Of a stretch of 64,000 nt of DNA, positions 26,270 through 36,197 are shown piece after piece; the stretch's first letter is position 1, and each line of letters starts with the position of its first letter. The position numbers and the translations under genes were made by a program. The stretch covers positions 62,001-126,000 of the forward strand of contig NZ_JARSBP010000003.1 of assembly GCF_029623955.1 (NCBI RefSeq). Reading direction: 5' to 3'. The notes beneath the pieces are model-generated. The model saw only the letters and a program-made list of their open reading frames with translations. It searched no databases and had not been told where the DNA came from. The stretch is from Mycobacterium sp. 236(2023) (GTDB lineage: Bacteria; Actinomycetota; Actinomycetes; Mycobacteriales; Mycobacteriaceae).

Positions 26270-27045
26270 GCTGGGACAGCGGAGAAGGTGGGCTGGCTCC
26301 GTCCTCGGCGCCGCCCTGGCTCGCGCCGCTGGTCGAGCCGGGTGCCGTCAAAGCCGCCTACCGTCGCCGGGTCCCCGCCGCTGTCCTGGCGGCGGTCACC
26401 GCGGCGAACACCACCGCTGCCTTGGCAGGAACCCGCCGAGATGCTGCGGTGCTCGTGCTGTTCTCGGGCCCGAGTGACGGCGTGCGCGGAACCCTTCCCG
26501 ACGATGCCGACCTGCTGGTCACGGTGCGGGCATCGACGCTGCGGCATCACGCCGGACAGGCCGCGTTCCCCGGCGGTGCCGCGGACCCCGGCGACGCGAG
26601 CCCCGTCCACACCGCGCTGCGGGAAGCCACCGAGGAGACGGGCATCGACGCGAGCCGGCTGCAACCGCTGGCAACGCTGGAGAAGATGTTCATCCCGCCG
26701 TCGGGATTCCACGTCGTCCCCGTGCTGGCCTACTCATCAGACCCTGGCCCCGTCGCCGTCATCGACGAACACGAGACGGCGCACGTCGCACGGGTCCCGG
26801 TGCGCGCATTCATCAACCCCGAGAACCGGATCATGGTGTATCGCAGCGAGAACACCCGCCGCATGGCCGGTCCGGCGTTCCTGCTCAACGAGATGCTCGT
26901 TTGGGGATTCACCGGCCAGGTCATCTCGGCCATGCTGGACGTGGCGGGCTGGGCGGTGCCCTGGCAAAACGACAAACTGTACGAACTCAGCGATGCAATG
27001 GCGCTACTCGACGCCGAGGGCAGCTACGGTGATGCGCAACGATGA
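26266..27045 (+). CDS. NUDIX hydrolase, CoA pyrophosphatase type (Rv3672c-like)
   Basis: A 259-residue NUDIX protein. The Nudix box is visible as GGAADPGD followed by REATEETGI, and the upstream TLRHHAGQAAFPGG is the CoA-specific NuCoA signature. It would cleave CoA or derivatives to 3',5'-ADP and phosphopantetheine. It overlaps the thioredoxin gene upstream (GTGA) and marP downstream (ATGA), so all three are coupled. Confidence 0.92.
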   Translation: MSWDSGEGGLAPSSAPPWLAPLVEPGAVKAAYRRRVPAAVLAAVTAANTTAALAGTRRDAAVLVLFSGPSDGVRGTLPDDADLLVTVRASTLRHHAGQAAFPGGAADPGDASPVHTALREATEETGIDASRLQPLATLEKMFIPPSGFHVVPVLAYSSDPGPVAVIDEHETAHVARVPVRAFINPENRIMVYRSENTRRMAGPAFLLNEMLVWGFTGQVISAMLDVAGWAVPWQNDKLYELSDAMALLDAEGSYGDAQR

Positions 27046-28235
27046 ACTCGTCACAGTGGCTTGATATCGCCATCCTCGCCATCGCGCTCCTCGCCGCCAT
27101 ATCCGGTTGGCGCTCCGGTGCGCCCGGGTCCCTGCTTGCCCTGGTGGGGGTGGTTCTCGGGGCGGCCGCCGGAATTCTGCTCGCCCCGCATGTGGTCAGC
27201 CACCTCAGCGGTCCCCGCACGAAGCTGTTCGTCACCCTCTTCCTGATCCTGGTGCTGGTCGTCATCGGCGAGATTGCGGGTGTGGTCCTCGGCAGGGCCG
27301 TGCGCGGTGCCATCCGCAACCCGGGGCTGCGCATCGCCGATTCCGTCGTCGGCGTGGCCTTGCAACTCGTGCTCGTCCTGACCGCGTCGTGGCTGCTCGG
27401 AACCGCACTCGTGTCGTCGCCGCAGCCCAATCTCGCCGCCGCCGTCCAGGGGTCGCGGGTGATCGCCGAAGTCGATTCGGTGGCGCCCAATTGGCTGCGC
27501 GCCGTACCCAACCGGTTGTCGTCGCTGTGGGAGACCGCCGGTCTGCACGACGTTCTCAAACCGTTCGGGCCCACCCCCGTCGCCGACATCGAACCCCCCG
27601 ACGCGTCGCTGGCGACGTCGGCGGTCGTCGGCACCACCCAGCCCAGCGTCGTGAAGGTGCGCGGCGTCGCCCAGAGCTGCCAGAAGGTGCTGGAAGGCAC
27701 CGGGTTCGTCGTCGCCCCCAACCGGGTCATGTCGAACGCCCACGTGGTCGCAGGATCCGACAGCGTCACCATCGAGATCGACGGACAGACCTACGACGCG
27801 GGCGTCATCTCCTACGACCCCGACGCCGACATCTCCATCCTCGACGTCCCGAACCTGCCGTCGGCGCCCCTGCAGTTCGCCGAAGGCCAGGCCCCGCCCG
27901 GAACCGACGGCATCGTCATGGGCTATCCCGGCGGCGGGGATTTCACCGCGACCCCGGCGCGGGTGCGCGAAGTCATCGAGCTCAACGGGCCCGACATCTA
28001 CCGCAGCACAACCGTCACCCGCGAGGTGTACACCATCAGAGGTACTGTGCGGCAAGGTAATTCAGGCGGTCCGATGATCAACCGGCAGGGCAAGGTGCTC
28101 GGCGTGGTGTTCGGCGCGGCCGTCGACGACGTCGACACCGGATTCGTGCTCACCGCCAAAGAGGTGGCCGCGCAGATGGCCAAGGTCGGCAACGTCGAGC
28201 GGGTTCCCACCGGAACCTGCATCAGCGCCAGCTGA
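27042..28235 (+). CDS. marP: acid-resistance periplasmic serine protease MarP
   Basis: A 397-residue membrane protease with the same length as M. tuberculosis MarP (Rv3671c). Four N-terminal transmembrane helices (about 5-120, CvpA-like) precede a chymotrypsin-like domain with H234 (NAHVV), D263 (DADISIL) and S341 (GNSGGP). C213 and C394 match the cysteines that form the stabilising disulfide. MarP cleaves the hydrolase RipA and maintains intrabacterial pH under acid stress. The ATG overlaps the NUDIX stop. A convergent epoxide hydrolase-like gene abuts its 3' end. Confidence 0.94.
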   Translation: MNSSQWLDIAILAIALLAAISGWRSGAPGSLLALVGVVLGAAAGILLAPHVVSHLSGPRTKLFVTLFLILVLVVIGEIAGVVLGRAVRGAIRNPGLRIADSVVGVALQLVLVLTASWLLGTALVSSPQPNLAAAVQGSRVIAEVDSVAPNWLRAVPNRLSSLWETAGLHDVLKPFGPTPVADIEPPDASLATSAVVGTTQPSVVKVRGVAQSCQKVLEGTGFVVAPNRVMSNAHVVAGSDSVTIEIDGQTYDAGVISYDPDADISILDVPNLPSAPLQFAEGQAPPGTDGIVMGYPGGGDFTATPARVREVIELNGPDIYRSTTVTREVYTIRGTVRQGNSGGPMINRQGKVLGVVFGAAVDDVDTGFVLTAKEVAAQMAKVGNVERVPTGTCISAS

Positions 28236-29195
28236 TCACCCGTACACCTGGCCCAGAAACCGCGACAACTGCCCGTTGACTGCCTCGGGGGCCTCTTCGT
28301 GGGCGAAATGCCCGGCCCCGGCGATCGACACGTAGCGCCCGTGCGGTGCGTACCGCTGCGTCCGGTTCACCGGGTCGGCCAGCACGTACGGGTCGGCATC
28401 GCCCCGCAGATGCACGAGCGGAACCGTCACCGGTGCTCTCATCGCCCGCATGAAGCGCCTGCCTTCACCACGCAACTGGCTCCGCACCGCCCAGCGCTGA
28501 TACTCGAGTGCGCAGTGCGCCGCCGACGGAATCTGGATCGCGCGACGCAGATGCCCGATGGTCTCCGCGAAGTCCTCGCCCGTCTGCCACGCGGCGCCCG
28601 CCCTGCTGCGCACCAGCCGTTCGAGCTCGGCTCCGTTGTGCCGGGTCAGCTTGTGCTCAGGCCACATCGGCATCTGATAGCCCAGCATCCACGGCAACAG
28701 CGCCCTGCCCTGGTCGCGGCGCCTCAGTGCCGACGCGCGCAGCGCGGACGGGTGCGGCGAACTGACGACGGCGATCGCCCGCACCACCCGCGGGTGCAGC
28801 ACCGCTGTGGCCCAGCAGACCAGACCGCCGTCGGCGTGGCCGACGAGTGTGGCCGTGTTGTGTCCCAGCGCCCGCACCAACCCGGCCGTGTCGCCGGCCA
28901 ACGTCCAGCCGTCATAACCCCGGGGAGGCTTGTCGCTGCCGCCGTAACCGCGCAAATCGACAGCGACCACCCGGGCGCCGGTCAGACCCGTGAGTTGATG
29001 GCGCCACGACCACCAGAACGACCCGAAGCCGTGCAGCAGGATGACGAGCGGACGGTCCGTGAGCGGCTTGGACTGATCATCAGCTGAGGCGGGCCGCTCG
29101 GCTTCGACGACGTGGAAACGAATCCCGTTGGCGTGCACATCCACATGGCGCCACGGCCCGCCGATGCGCACAACCGACGGATCGGGCCGGCCCAC
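28236..29195 (-). CDS. ephE: epoxide hydrolase-like alpha/beta hydrolase (EphE-like)
   Basis: A 319-residue alpha/beta hydrolase corresponding to Rv3670. The nucleophile elbow is GHADGG, with Asp in the place of Ser as in epoxide hydrolases and haloalkane dehalogenases; HGFGSFWWSW holds the oxyanion HG and a late GHFAHEE gives the histidine. The GTG at VVGRPDPSVVRIGGPW was chosen because it overlaps the upstream stop (TAGTG) and matches the family start; longer readings are out of character. Substrate is unknown. Confidence 0.84.
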   Translation of the reverse strand: MGRPDPSVVRIGGPWRHVDVHANGIRFHVVEAERPASADDQSKPLTDRPLVILLHGFGSFWWSWRHQLTGLTGARVVAVDLRGYGGSDKPPRGYDGWTLAGDTAGLVRALGHNTATLVGHADGGLVCWATAVLHPRVVRAIAVVSSPHPSALRASALRRRDQGRALLPWMLGYQMPMWPEHKLTRHNGAELERLVRSRAGAAWQTGEDFAETIGHLRRAIQIPSAAHCALEYQRWAVRSQLRGEGRRFMRAMRAPVTVPLVHLRGDADPYVLADPVNRTQRYAPHGRYVSIAGAGHFAHEEAPEAVNGQLSRFLGQVYG

Positions 29196-29701
29196 TACCA
29201 GCCTGACGGGTCTTTTTGCGCAGCCGGGTCGCCGTTTGTGGCGGCAACAGCTTTCGTATCGGGACCGGGAGTGAAAGCGCCGGGGAGTTCCTTGACGGTC
29301 TCGATGGTCTTCTGCGGACCTCGGATCTTGCGCACCTTCAGATATCCGAACAGCGCCAACACCGCCGTCACGACGACCATGATCCCGAATACGATCAGGA
29401 ACGCTGCCCACCGCCACAGCCAGGTATCGAGCAGTTCGGCAATGAAGAAGAACAAGAAGAACGTCGAGTAGAACAGGACCACCAGCGCCGCGATGAAGAA
29501 GACGCTGCCGGTCAGGCCTTTCTTGACGTCGCGGGTGATCTCCGCCTTGGCCAGCTCGACCTCGGCGCGCACCAGAGTCGACACCTGCGCGGTCGCATCC
29601 TTGACCAGATCGCCGATCGACGGATCGGGCTTCGGTGCGTGGGGATCCACCAGCGGTATCGACGTCACTGTGTTGGGGACGCCGTTCCTGCGGTCGCTCA
29701 C
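29195..29701 (-). CDS. actinobacterial Holin-X-type membrane protein (Rv3669-like)
   Basis: A 168-residue protein with two adjacent transmembrane helices (about 60-85 and 92-118) in a phage-holin-like arrangement, preceded by an amphipathic ELAKAEITRDVKKG segment. Such proteins are annotated as phage holin family in actinobacteria although they are chromosomal and conserved. The GTG start has GGAAGGAAG 7 bases upstream. It precedes and overlaps ephE by one base and is divergent from the S1 protease. Confidence 0.83.
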   Translation of the reverse strand: MSDRRNGVPNTVTSIPLVDPHAPKPDPSIGDLVKDATAQVSTLVRAEVELAKAEITRDVKKGLTGSVFFIAALVVLFYSTFFLFFFIAELLDTWLWRWAAFLIVFGIMVVVTAVLALFGYLKVRKIRGPQKTIETVKELPGAFTPGPDTKAVAATNGDPAAQKDPSGW

Positions 29702-29850
29702 TACAAGCTTCCTTCCCGCCTGTCGTACTCGGACGCGTTCATGTTGCCACGTAGCGTCGACCTAAACGATTCCGGCCGACGATAGACTGCCCACGTTCGT
29801 TGCTGGGCGGGTCGGGCACACGTCTGTTTTCGGAGAGAGGGAGTCACTTC

Positions 29851-30564
29851 TTGAGAGCCAACAGCCTCTGGCTGACGGTTCGTGCCGTGTTCGTGGCCCT
29901 GGCCGCCGCTTCGTGCGTCGCCGCCACGCTTGGCACCGTAACCGCTCACGCGCAAGCCCCCGTCCCGCTCGGCGGAGGCTCCGGCCTCGTCGTCAACGGC
30001 GAGACGCTGTGCACGCTGACCGCGATCGGCACCGACAACCAGGGCAACCTGATCGGGTTCACGTCGGCGCACTGCGGTGGACCCGGCGCGGTCGTGGGCG
30101 CCGAGGGCGCCCAGAATGCCGGCATCGTGGGCGAGATGGTGGCCGGCAACGACATCCTCGACTACGCCGTGATCAAGTTCGATCCGGCCAAGGTCACGCC
30201 CGTCAACGAGGTCAACGGTTTCCGCATCGACGGCCTCGGGCCCGACCCGACCTTCGGCGAGGTGGCCTGCAAGCTGGGCCGGACCACCGGCTACTCCTGC
30301 GGCGTGACGTGGGGGCCGGGTCAGGAACCCGGCACGATCGTCAACCAGGTGTGCGGACAGCCCGGCGACTCCGGCGCCCCCGTCACCGTGAACAACCGGC
30401 TCGTCGGCATGATTCACGGCGCGTTCTCCGAGGACCTTCCGACCTGCGTGGTCAAGTTCATCCCGCTGCACACGCCCGCGGTGACGATGTCGATCAACAC
30501 CCAGCTGGCCGACATCGTCGCCAAGAACCGGCCAGGAAGCGGCTTCCGACCCGTCGGTTCCTGA
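29851..30564 (+). CDS. secreted S1-family serine protease (Rv3668c-like)
   Basis: A 237-residue exported chymotrypsin-like protease. A TTG start behind GAGAGAGGGAG (7 bases) gives a signal peptide with hydrophobic core AVFVALAAASCVAATLG and cleavage near AHAQA. The triad is H in TSAHCGG, D in NDILDYAVI and S in GQPGDSGAP; several cysteines suggest disulfides. The upstream in-frame reading is not needed. It is convergent with acs, with 1 base between stops. Target substrates are unknown. Confidence 0.88.
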   Translation: MRANSLWLTVRAVFVALAAASCVAATLGTVTAHAQAPVPLGGGSGLVVNGETLCTLTAIGTDNQGNLIGFTSAHCGGPGAVVGAEGAQNAGIVGEMVAGNDILDYAVIKFDPAKVTPVNEVNGFRIDGLGPDPTFGEVACKLGRTTGYSCGVTWGPGQEPGTIVNQVCGQPGDSGAPVTVNNRLVGMIHGAFSEDLPTCVVKFIPLHTPAVTMSINTQLADIVAKNRPGSGFRPVGS

Positions 30565-32526
<1,962 letters not shown>

Positions 32527-32646
32527 GATTGTGAGGGTAGTCACCCAACGTTGCATTGAGGTTGGCAACTCACATCCGGGGCTGCAGGCGGCACCTGCGG
32601 CGCGACGAACGTCGGCGCTCGTCGGTCCAACGGTATCTTCTGGGGC

Positions 32647-33384
32647 GTGACCGACCCGTTGGCCCCGCTGACAGAGCTACCCGGCGTCGCCGAGGCGGGC
32701 GAGGAAGCTCGCGAAGCACTCGGCAGAGCGCACCGGCACCGCACCAATCTGCGCGGCTGGCCGAAGACGGCGGCCGAAGCCTCGCTGCGGGCGGCGCGGG
32801 CGTCGTCCGTACTGGACGGGGGACCGCTGCAATTCGCGCCCGACGTCGATGAGCGGGACCCGATTCTCGCGGGCGCCCTGCGCGTCGCCGAGGCGCTCGA
32901 GGGCGGGGAAGGCGCGCTCATCGGGGTGTGGCGGCGGGCGCCCCTTCAGGCGATGGCCCGGCTGCACTCGCTCGCTGCGGCGGATCTCGTCGACGACGAC
33001 GCGCTCGGACGGCCCCGGGACGGGGCTGGCCGCCGGTTGGAACTGTTGTCCGACATCGTGACGGGAGGAACCCGGGTGCCGGCGACGGTGCTCGCGGCCG
33101 TGGCCCACGGCGAGCTGCTGACGCTCGAACCGTTCGGCAGTGCCGACGGGGTGGTGGCGCGCGCGGTGTCGCGGCTGATCACGATCGCCAGCGGACTCGA
33201 CCCCCACGGGCTGGGCGTGCCCGAGGTGCACTGGATGAAGCGGTCCAATGATTACCGGGCCGCAGCGCGCGGCTTTGCGTCCGGCACTCCGGACGGGCTG
33301 ACGGCCTGGCTGCTGCTGAGCAATGAGGCACTGCACGCAGGCGCTCGCGAAGCGTTGTCGATTGCCCAGGCGCCGCAGTCGTGA
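32647..33384 (+). CDS. Rv3662c-like protein, possibly a degenerate Fic-fold protein
   Basis: A 245-residue soluble, Ala/Leu-rich helical protein with a GTG start, homologous by position to Rv3662c. The segment from AAVAHGELLTLEPFGSADGV into RAVSRLI resembles a weakened Fic motif (HPFxx-GNGRxxR), with several catalytic positions replaced, so AMP-transfer activity is doubtful. Function is unknown. The gene is divergent from acs and convergent with the Ms1 RNA. Confidence 0.72.
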   Translation: MTDPLAPLTELPGVAEAGEEAREALGRAHRHRTNLRGWPKTAAEASLRAARASSVLDGGPLQFAPDVDERDPILAGALRVAEALEGGEGALIGVWRRAPLQAMARLHSLAAADLVDDDALGRPRDGAGRRLELLSDIVTGGTRVPATVLAAVAHGELLTLEPFGSADGVVARAVSRLITIASGLDPHGLGVPEVHWMKRSNDYRAAARGFASGTPDGLTAWLLLSNEALHAGAREALSIAQAPQS

Positions 33385-33416
33385 CCGCTTCTGCTCACAA
33401 CGTCTAGCAACATGAA

Positions 33417-33723
33417 GCGGGCGGTGCTCCGTTGTGGTCTTGCGACCTCATCGGCTCACCGCCCGCTAGCACGGGTTTCCGGTTACCAAGCGTGCGTGAT
33501 GGGTTACGTGGGTGGCCTCGGCGCCTTCGCGATCCGCTACAACCGCAGCCCCACCCAAAGGGCCGTCGAGGTCGTCCGATCTTCGCAACTACGCAGGCCC
33601 GCAACACTTTTGCCTATTCCGCGGCATGTGCTCCGCGTGGGTTCCGGGACCCGTGCTGGGGAGCCGAGGTCGGGAGATCGAGCCTTCTCTTCCGGCTCGA
33701 TCTTGGCCTCGCCCGGCTTCCGT
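33417..33723 (-). ncRNA. Ms1 / MTS2823 small RNA (6S-like RNA polymerase-binding RNA)
   Basis: The 437-base gap between the Rv3662c-like and Rv3661-like genes holds no credible gene, but it is exactly where M. tuberculosis encodes MTS2823 (Ms1 in M. smegmatis, about 300 nt), a highly abundant stationary-phase RNA that binds core RNA polymerase. On the minus strand it is rich in inverted repeats, for example GGCTCGATCT-type arms at 33675-33684 and 33694-33703. It ends with a 10-base stem (33417-33426 with 33457-33466). Ends are estimated from the putative promoter and this hairpin. Confidence 0.8.
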
Positions 33724-33729
33724 GCTTCC

Positions 33730-33758
33730 TTTGTACTACGTGACCCCAGTCACATCAA
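33730..33758 (-). promoter_or_regulatory. putative Ms1 promoter
   Basis: On the minus strand TTGATG (33758-33753) and TACAAA (33735-33730) are separated by 17 bases and would place the transcription start close to 33723, giving an RNA of about 307 nt, near the reported Ms1 size. The spacer contains a CRP-like palindrome. The assignment is by sequence inspection only. Confidence 0.5.
33739..33754. promoter_or_regulatory. CRP-type palindrome TGTGA-N6-TCACG
   Basis: The minus strand reads TGTGACTGGGGTCACG, matching the mycobacterial Crp consensus TGTGA-N6-TCACA at nine of ten half-site positions. It falls between the putative -35 and -10 elements of Ms1, a location that would favour repression unless the promoter lies elsewhere. 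Confidence 0.5.
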
Positions 33759-33822
33759 GGGTAATTGGCCCGCGATTTCTGATCGTTACAACCGGCCTCC
33801 AGCTACCCGCAAGTAGCTTGTG

Positions 33823-34683
33823 TCAGAACGCGAATCGGCGCAGCAGCGAGTAGGTCAGCGCGCCGGCAGCGAGCGCGCTGATCCCCACCGCCGCCGTCGT
33901 CGCCACCGCGGCGCCGGAGGGTGCGGCGGGCAGGCGGTCGCGCAACGACACCGGCTTGGTGAAAGTGCGAATCGGCCATTCGCGGGCCGCGGCTTCCTTG
34001 CGCAGCGTCCGGTCCGGGTTGACGACCGTCGGATGGCCGACCGCCTCGAGCATGGGAATGTCGGTGATCGAGTCCGAGTAGGCATAGCAATGCTCGAGGG
34101 CGTAACCCTCCCGGTCGGCAAGAGCGCGGATCGCCTCGACCTTGCCCTCGCCGAAGCAATAGAAGGCGATGTCGCCGGTGTACTTGCCGTCTTCGACAAC
34201 CATCCGCGTGGCCATCGCATGCGTGGCGCCCAACGCGCGGGCGATGGGCGCCACGATTTCCTCGCCGGACGCCGACACCACGACGACGTCGCGGCCACAC
34301 AGCTTGTGGTCGGCGATGAGCTCGGCGGCCTCAGCGAAGACGAGAGGGTCCACGATGTCGTGCAATGTCTCGCCGACGATCGCCTTCACCTGCTCGACAT
34401 CCCAGCCCGCGCACATGTTGGTCAGATAGGACCGCATCCGGTCCATCTGCTCGTGGTCGGCGCCGGACATCAGGAAGAGGAATTGAGCATAGGTCGACTT
34501 CAGCACCGCTCGGCGGTTGATTAGCCCCTGGCTGAAGAACGGTTTGCTAAAAGCCAAAGTGCTGGATTTTGCGATAACTGTTTTGTCGAGATCAAAGAAC
34601 GCCGCGGTGCGGATGGGGCGGTCCGATGAGGCGGACGCAGGAGGCGTCTGGCTACCCCCAGCCGCCGGGTCGGATGAGGTCAC
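33823..34683 (-). CDS. HAD-IB family phosphatase (Rv3661-like, SerB-type fold)
   Basis: A 286-residue HAD-superfamily hydrolase. Motif I is FFDLDKTVIAKSS near residue 30, motif II lies in VVVVSASGEE, and the metal acidic residues are in YSDSITDIPML near 200. The enzymes of this subgroup dephosphorylate phosphoserine or lipid phosphates; the substrate of Rv3661 is not settled. A C-terminal hydrophobic helix may anchor it to the membrane. The GTG at VTSSDPAAGG was chosen over upstream residues. It is divergent from the 6C RNA and upstream of Ms1. Confidence 0.85.
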   Translation of the reverse strand: MTSSDPAAGGSQTPPASASSDRPIRTAAFFDLDKTVIAKSSTLAFSKPFFSQGLINRRAVLKSTYAQFLFLMSGADHEQMDRMRSYLTNMCAGWDVEQVKAIVGETLHDIVDPLVFAEAAELIADHKLCGRDVVVVSASGEEIVAPIARALGATHAMATRMVVEDGKYTGDIAFYCFGEGKVEAIRALADREGYALEHCYAYSDSITDIPMLEAVGHPTVVNPDRTLRKEAAAREWPIRTFTKPVSLRDRLPAAPSGAAVATTAAVGISALAAGALTYSLLRRFAF

Positions 34684-34806
34684 ACGCTCAGCATAGAGGT
34701 GAGCTGCGTGACAGATCGTGCCCGATCGTACAAATTGGCAGATCACGACACCTGTCTGCGACTGCTGTCATTACGGCTCAACACCAACTTGTTCCCATTT
34801 CGATAC

Positions 34807-34837
34807 TTGCGCTGGCCCTGTCAGGCGTGTGTATAGT
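34807..34837 (+). promoter_or_regulatory. putative 6C RNA promoter
   Basis: TTGCGC and TATAGT, 19 bases apart, precede the predicted 6C RNA start by about 7 bases. The -10 element is strong for a mycobacterial promoter; the -35 and spacing are only fair. Confidence 0.5.
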
Positions 34838-34843
34838 GGGCAT

Positions 34844-34939
34844 TACTCGGCTTATGCCGGGTGTGCATCAGCCCGACCCCCCGGGGCTGATACACGACGA
34901 CCTCCGCCTCCTCCCCCCCTGGCGGGGGTCGTCCCTTTT
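34844..34939 (+). ncRNA. 6C small RNA (B11, ncRv13660Ac-like)
   Basis: In the gap between the Rv3661-like gene and ssd, two stem-loops each expose a run of six or more C residues: ATCAGCCC/GGGGCTGAT around CCCCCC, and GACGACC/GGTCGTC around CCTCCCCCCC. The second ends in TTTT and acts as terminator. This is the Actinobacteria-wide 6C RNA, found between Rv3660c and Rv3661 in M. tuberculosis and about 93 nt long there. It regulates mRNAs by pairing through its C-rich loops, affecting growth and cell division genes. Confidence 0.9.
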
Positions 34940-35099
34940 GTAGGGTGTTTTCGCCACGCGGATAGTTAATTTGCCGTTAGTTCGTTGCGGAATGGTGTTT
35001 TCACAGGCAGCCGCGCAGGTTTTGCACAGATCCGAGTTGATCCACAGATCCTTGCTGTGACCCTTTCGGGCCGTCACGTCCGGCTGCAGGCTGGGCGCT

Positions 35100-36197
35100 A
35101 TGAACGCCACGGACGGCATCCTTGCCCTCGTTGACGACCGGGTCCTCGATGCCGACATCGACCGGGTCGCGGCGGCCGCCGGTCTTCGGATCGTGCGCGC
35201 CACCGACCCGTCGAGTCGGCGGGTCTGGACCAGCGCCGCGGCGATCGTCGTCGATTCCGCGGCCGCGCGCCGGTGTGCCGCCCGTGGTCTGCCGCGACGT
35301 GCCCGCGTCCTCCTGATCTGCGCAGAGACGCCCGGTCCCGATGATTGGGAAGCTGCGGTCGCCGTCGGTGCGCAACAAATCGTGACATTGCCGGCGGGCG
35401 ACAGCGACCTGATGGCCGAGCTGGCCGATGCCACAGAGGCCGGCTACGAAGGTGCTTCGCGCGGTCCGGTCGTGGCCGTTCTTGCAGGCCGCGGTGGAGG
35501 CGGGGCATCGGTCTTCGCGACGGCGCTCGCGCAGACGGCCGCGGAATCGCTTCTGATCGACGGGGATCCGTGGGGTGGCGGTCTCGACCTGGTCCTCGGC
35601 AGCGAGACCGAGTCAGGACTGCGGTGGCCCGATCTTTCGCTGGCGGGCGGCCGCGTCAGCTTCCCAGCGCTTCGCGATGCGCTACCGAAGCGGCACGGCG
35701 TCACCGTCCTGTCCGGCAGTCGCATGTTGTCTGGCGACAGATCCAGCAACGACATCGACGTCGCGCCGCTGGGCGCCGTGATCGATTCGGGCAGTCGTGG
35801 CGGCGTGACCGTCGTGTGCGATGTGGCCCGGCGTCCCACCGCCGCGAGCGAGATCGCGGTCGCCTCGGCGGATCTTGTGGTCTTGGTCACCCCGGCGGAT
35901 GTGCGTTCATGCGCCGCGGCGGCGGCGACGGCGCAGTGGGTGTCGGCCGGAAATCCGAACACCGGTGTCGTCGTCCGTGGTCCTGCGCCGGGCGGGCTGC
36001 GGCCCGTCGACGTCGCGCGGATCGTCGGCCTCCCGGTGCTGGCCGCGATGCGCCCTCAGCCGGGAATCGATTCGCTGTTGGAGCGTGGCGGTTTGCGGAT
36101 CCGGCCGCGGTCGCCCCTGGCCCGCGCCGCCCGAAAGGTCCTCGCGGTGCTTAGCCAGAATCCCCACCTGCTCGCCGCCGCGGAGACCGCGGCATGA
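35100..36197 (+). CDS. ssd: septum site-determining / CpaE-like MinD-family protein Ssd (Rv3660c-like)
   Basis: A 365-residue protein with an N-terminal receiver-like domain (about 1-115) and a C-terminal MinD/ParA-type ATPase domain that starts near VVAVLAGRGGGGASVFATAL, a deviant Walker A lacking the canonical GKT. In pilus systems the CpaE homologue positions the secretion machinery; M. tuberculosis Ssd affects septum formation. It starts the ssd-tadA-tadB-tadC-flp-tadE-tadG operon and its stop overlaps the next ATG. Confidence 0.85.
   Translation: MNATDGILALVDDRVLDADIDRVAAAAGLRIVRATDPSSRRVWTSAAAIVVDSAAARRCAARGLPRRARVLLICAETPGPDDWEAAVAVGAQQIVTLPAGDSDLMAELADATEAGYEGASRGPVVAVLAGRGGGGASVFATALAQTAAESLLIDGDPWGGGLDLVLGSETESGLRWPDLSLAGGRVSFPALRDALPKRHGVTVLSGSRMLSGDRSSNDIDVAPLGAVIDSGSRGGVTVVCDVARRPTAASEIAVASADLVVLVTPADVRSCAAAAATAQWVSAGNPNTGVVVRGPAPGGLRPVDVARIVGLPVLAAMRPQPGIDSLLERGGLRIRPRSPLARAARKVLAVLSQNPHLLAAAETAA

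Noticed and set aside
33412..33816. Plus-strand frames of about 100-134 residues in the Rv3662c-Rv3661 gap
   Set aside because: They cross the Ms1 hairpins, have no ribosome binding site or family resemblance, and the region is best explained by the small RNA.
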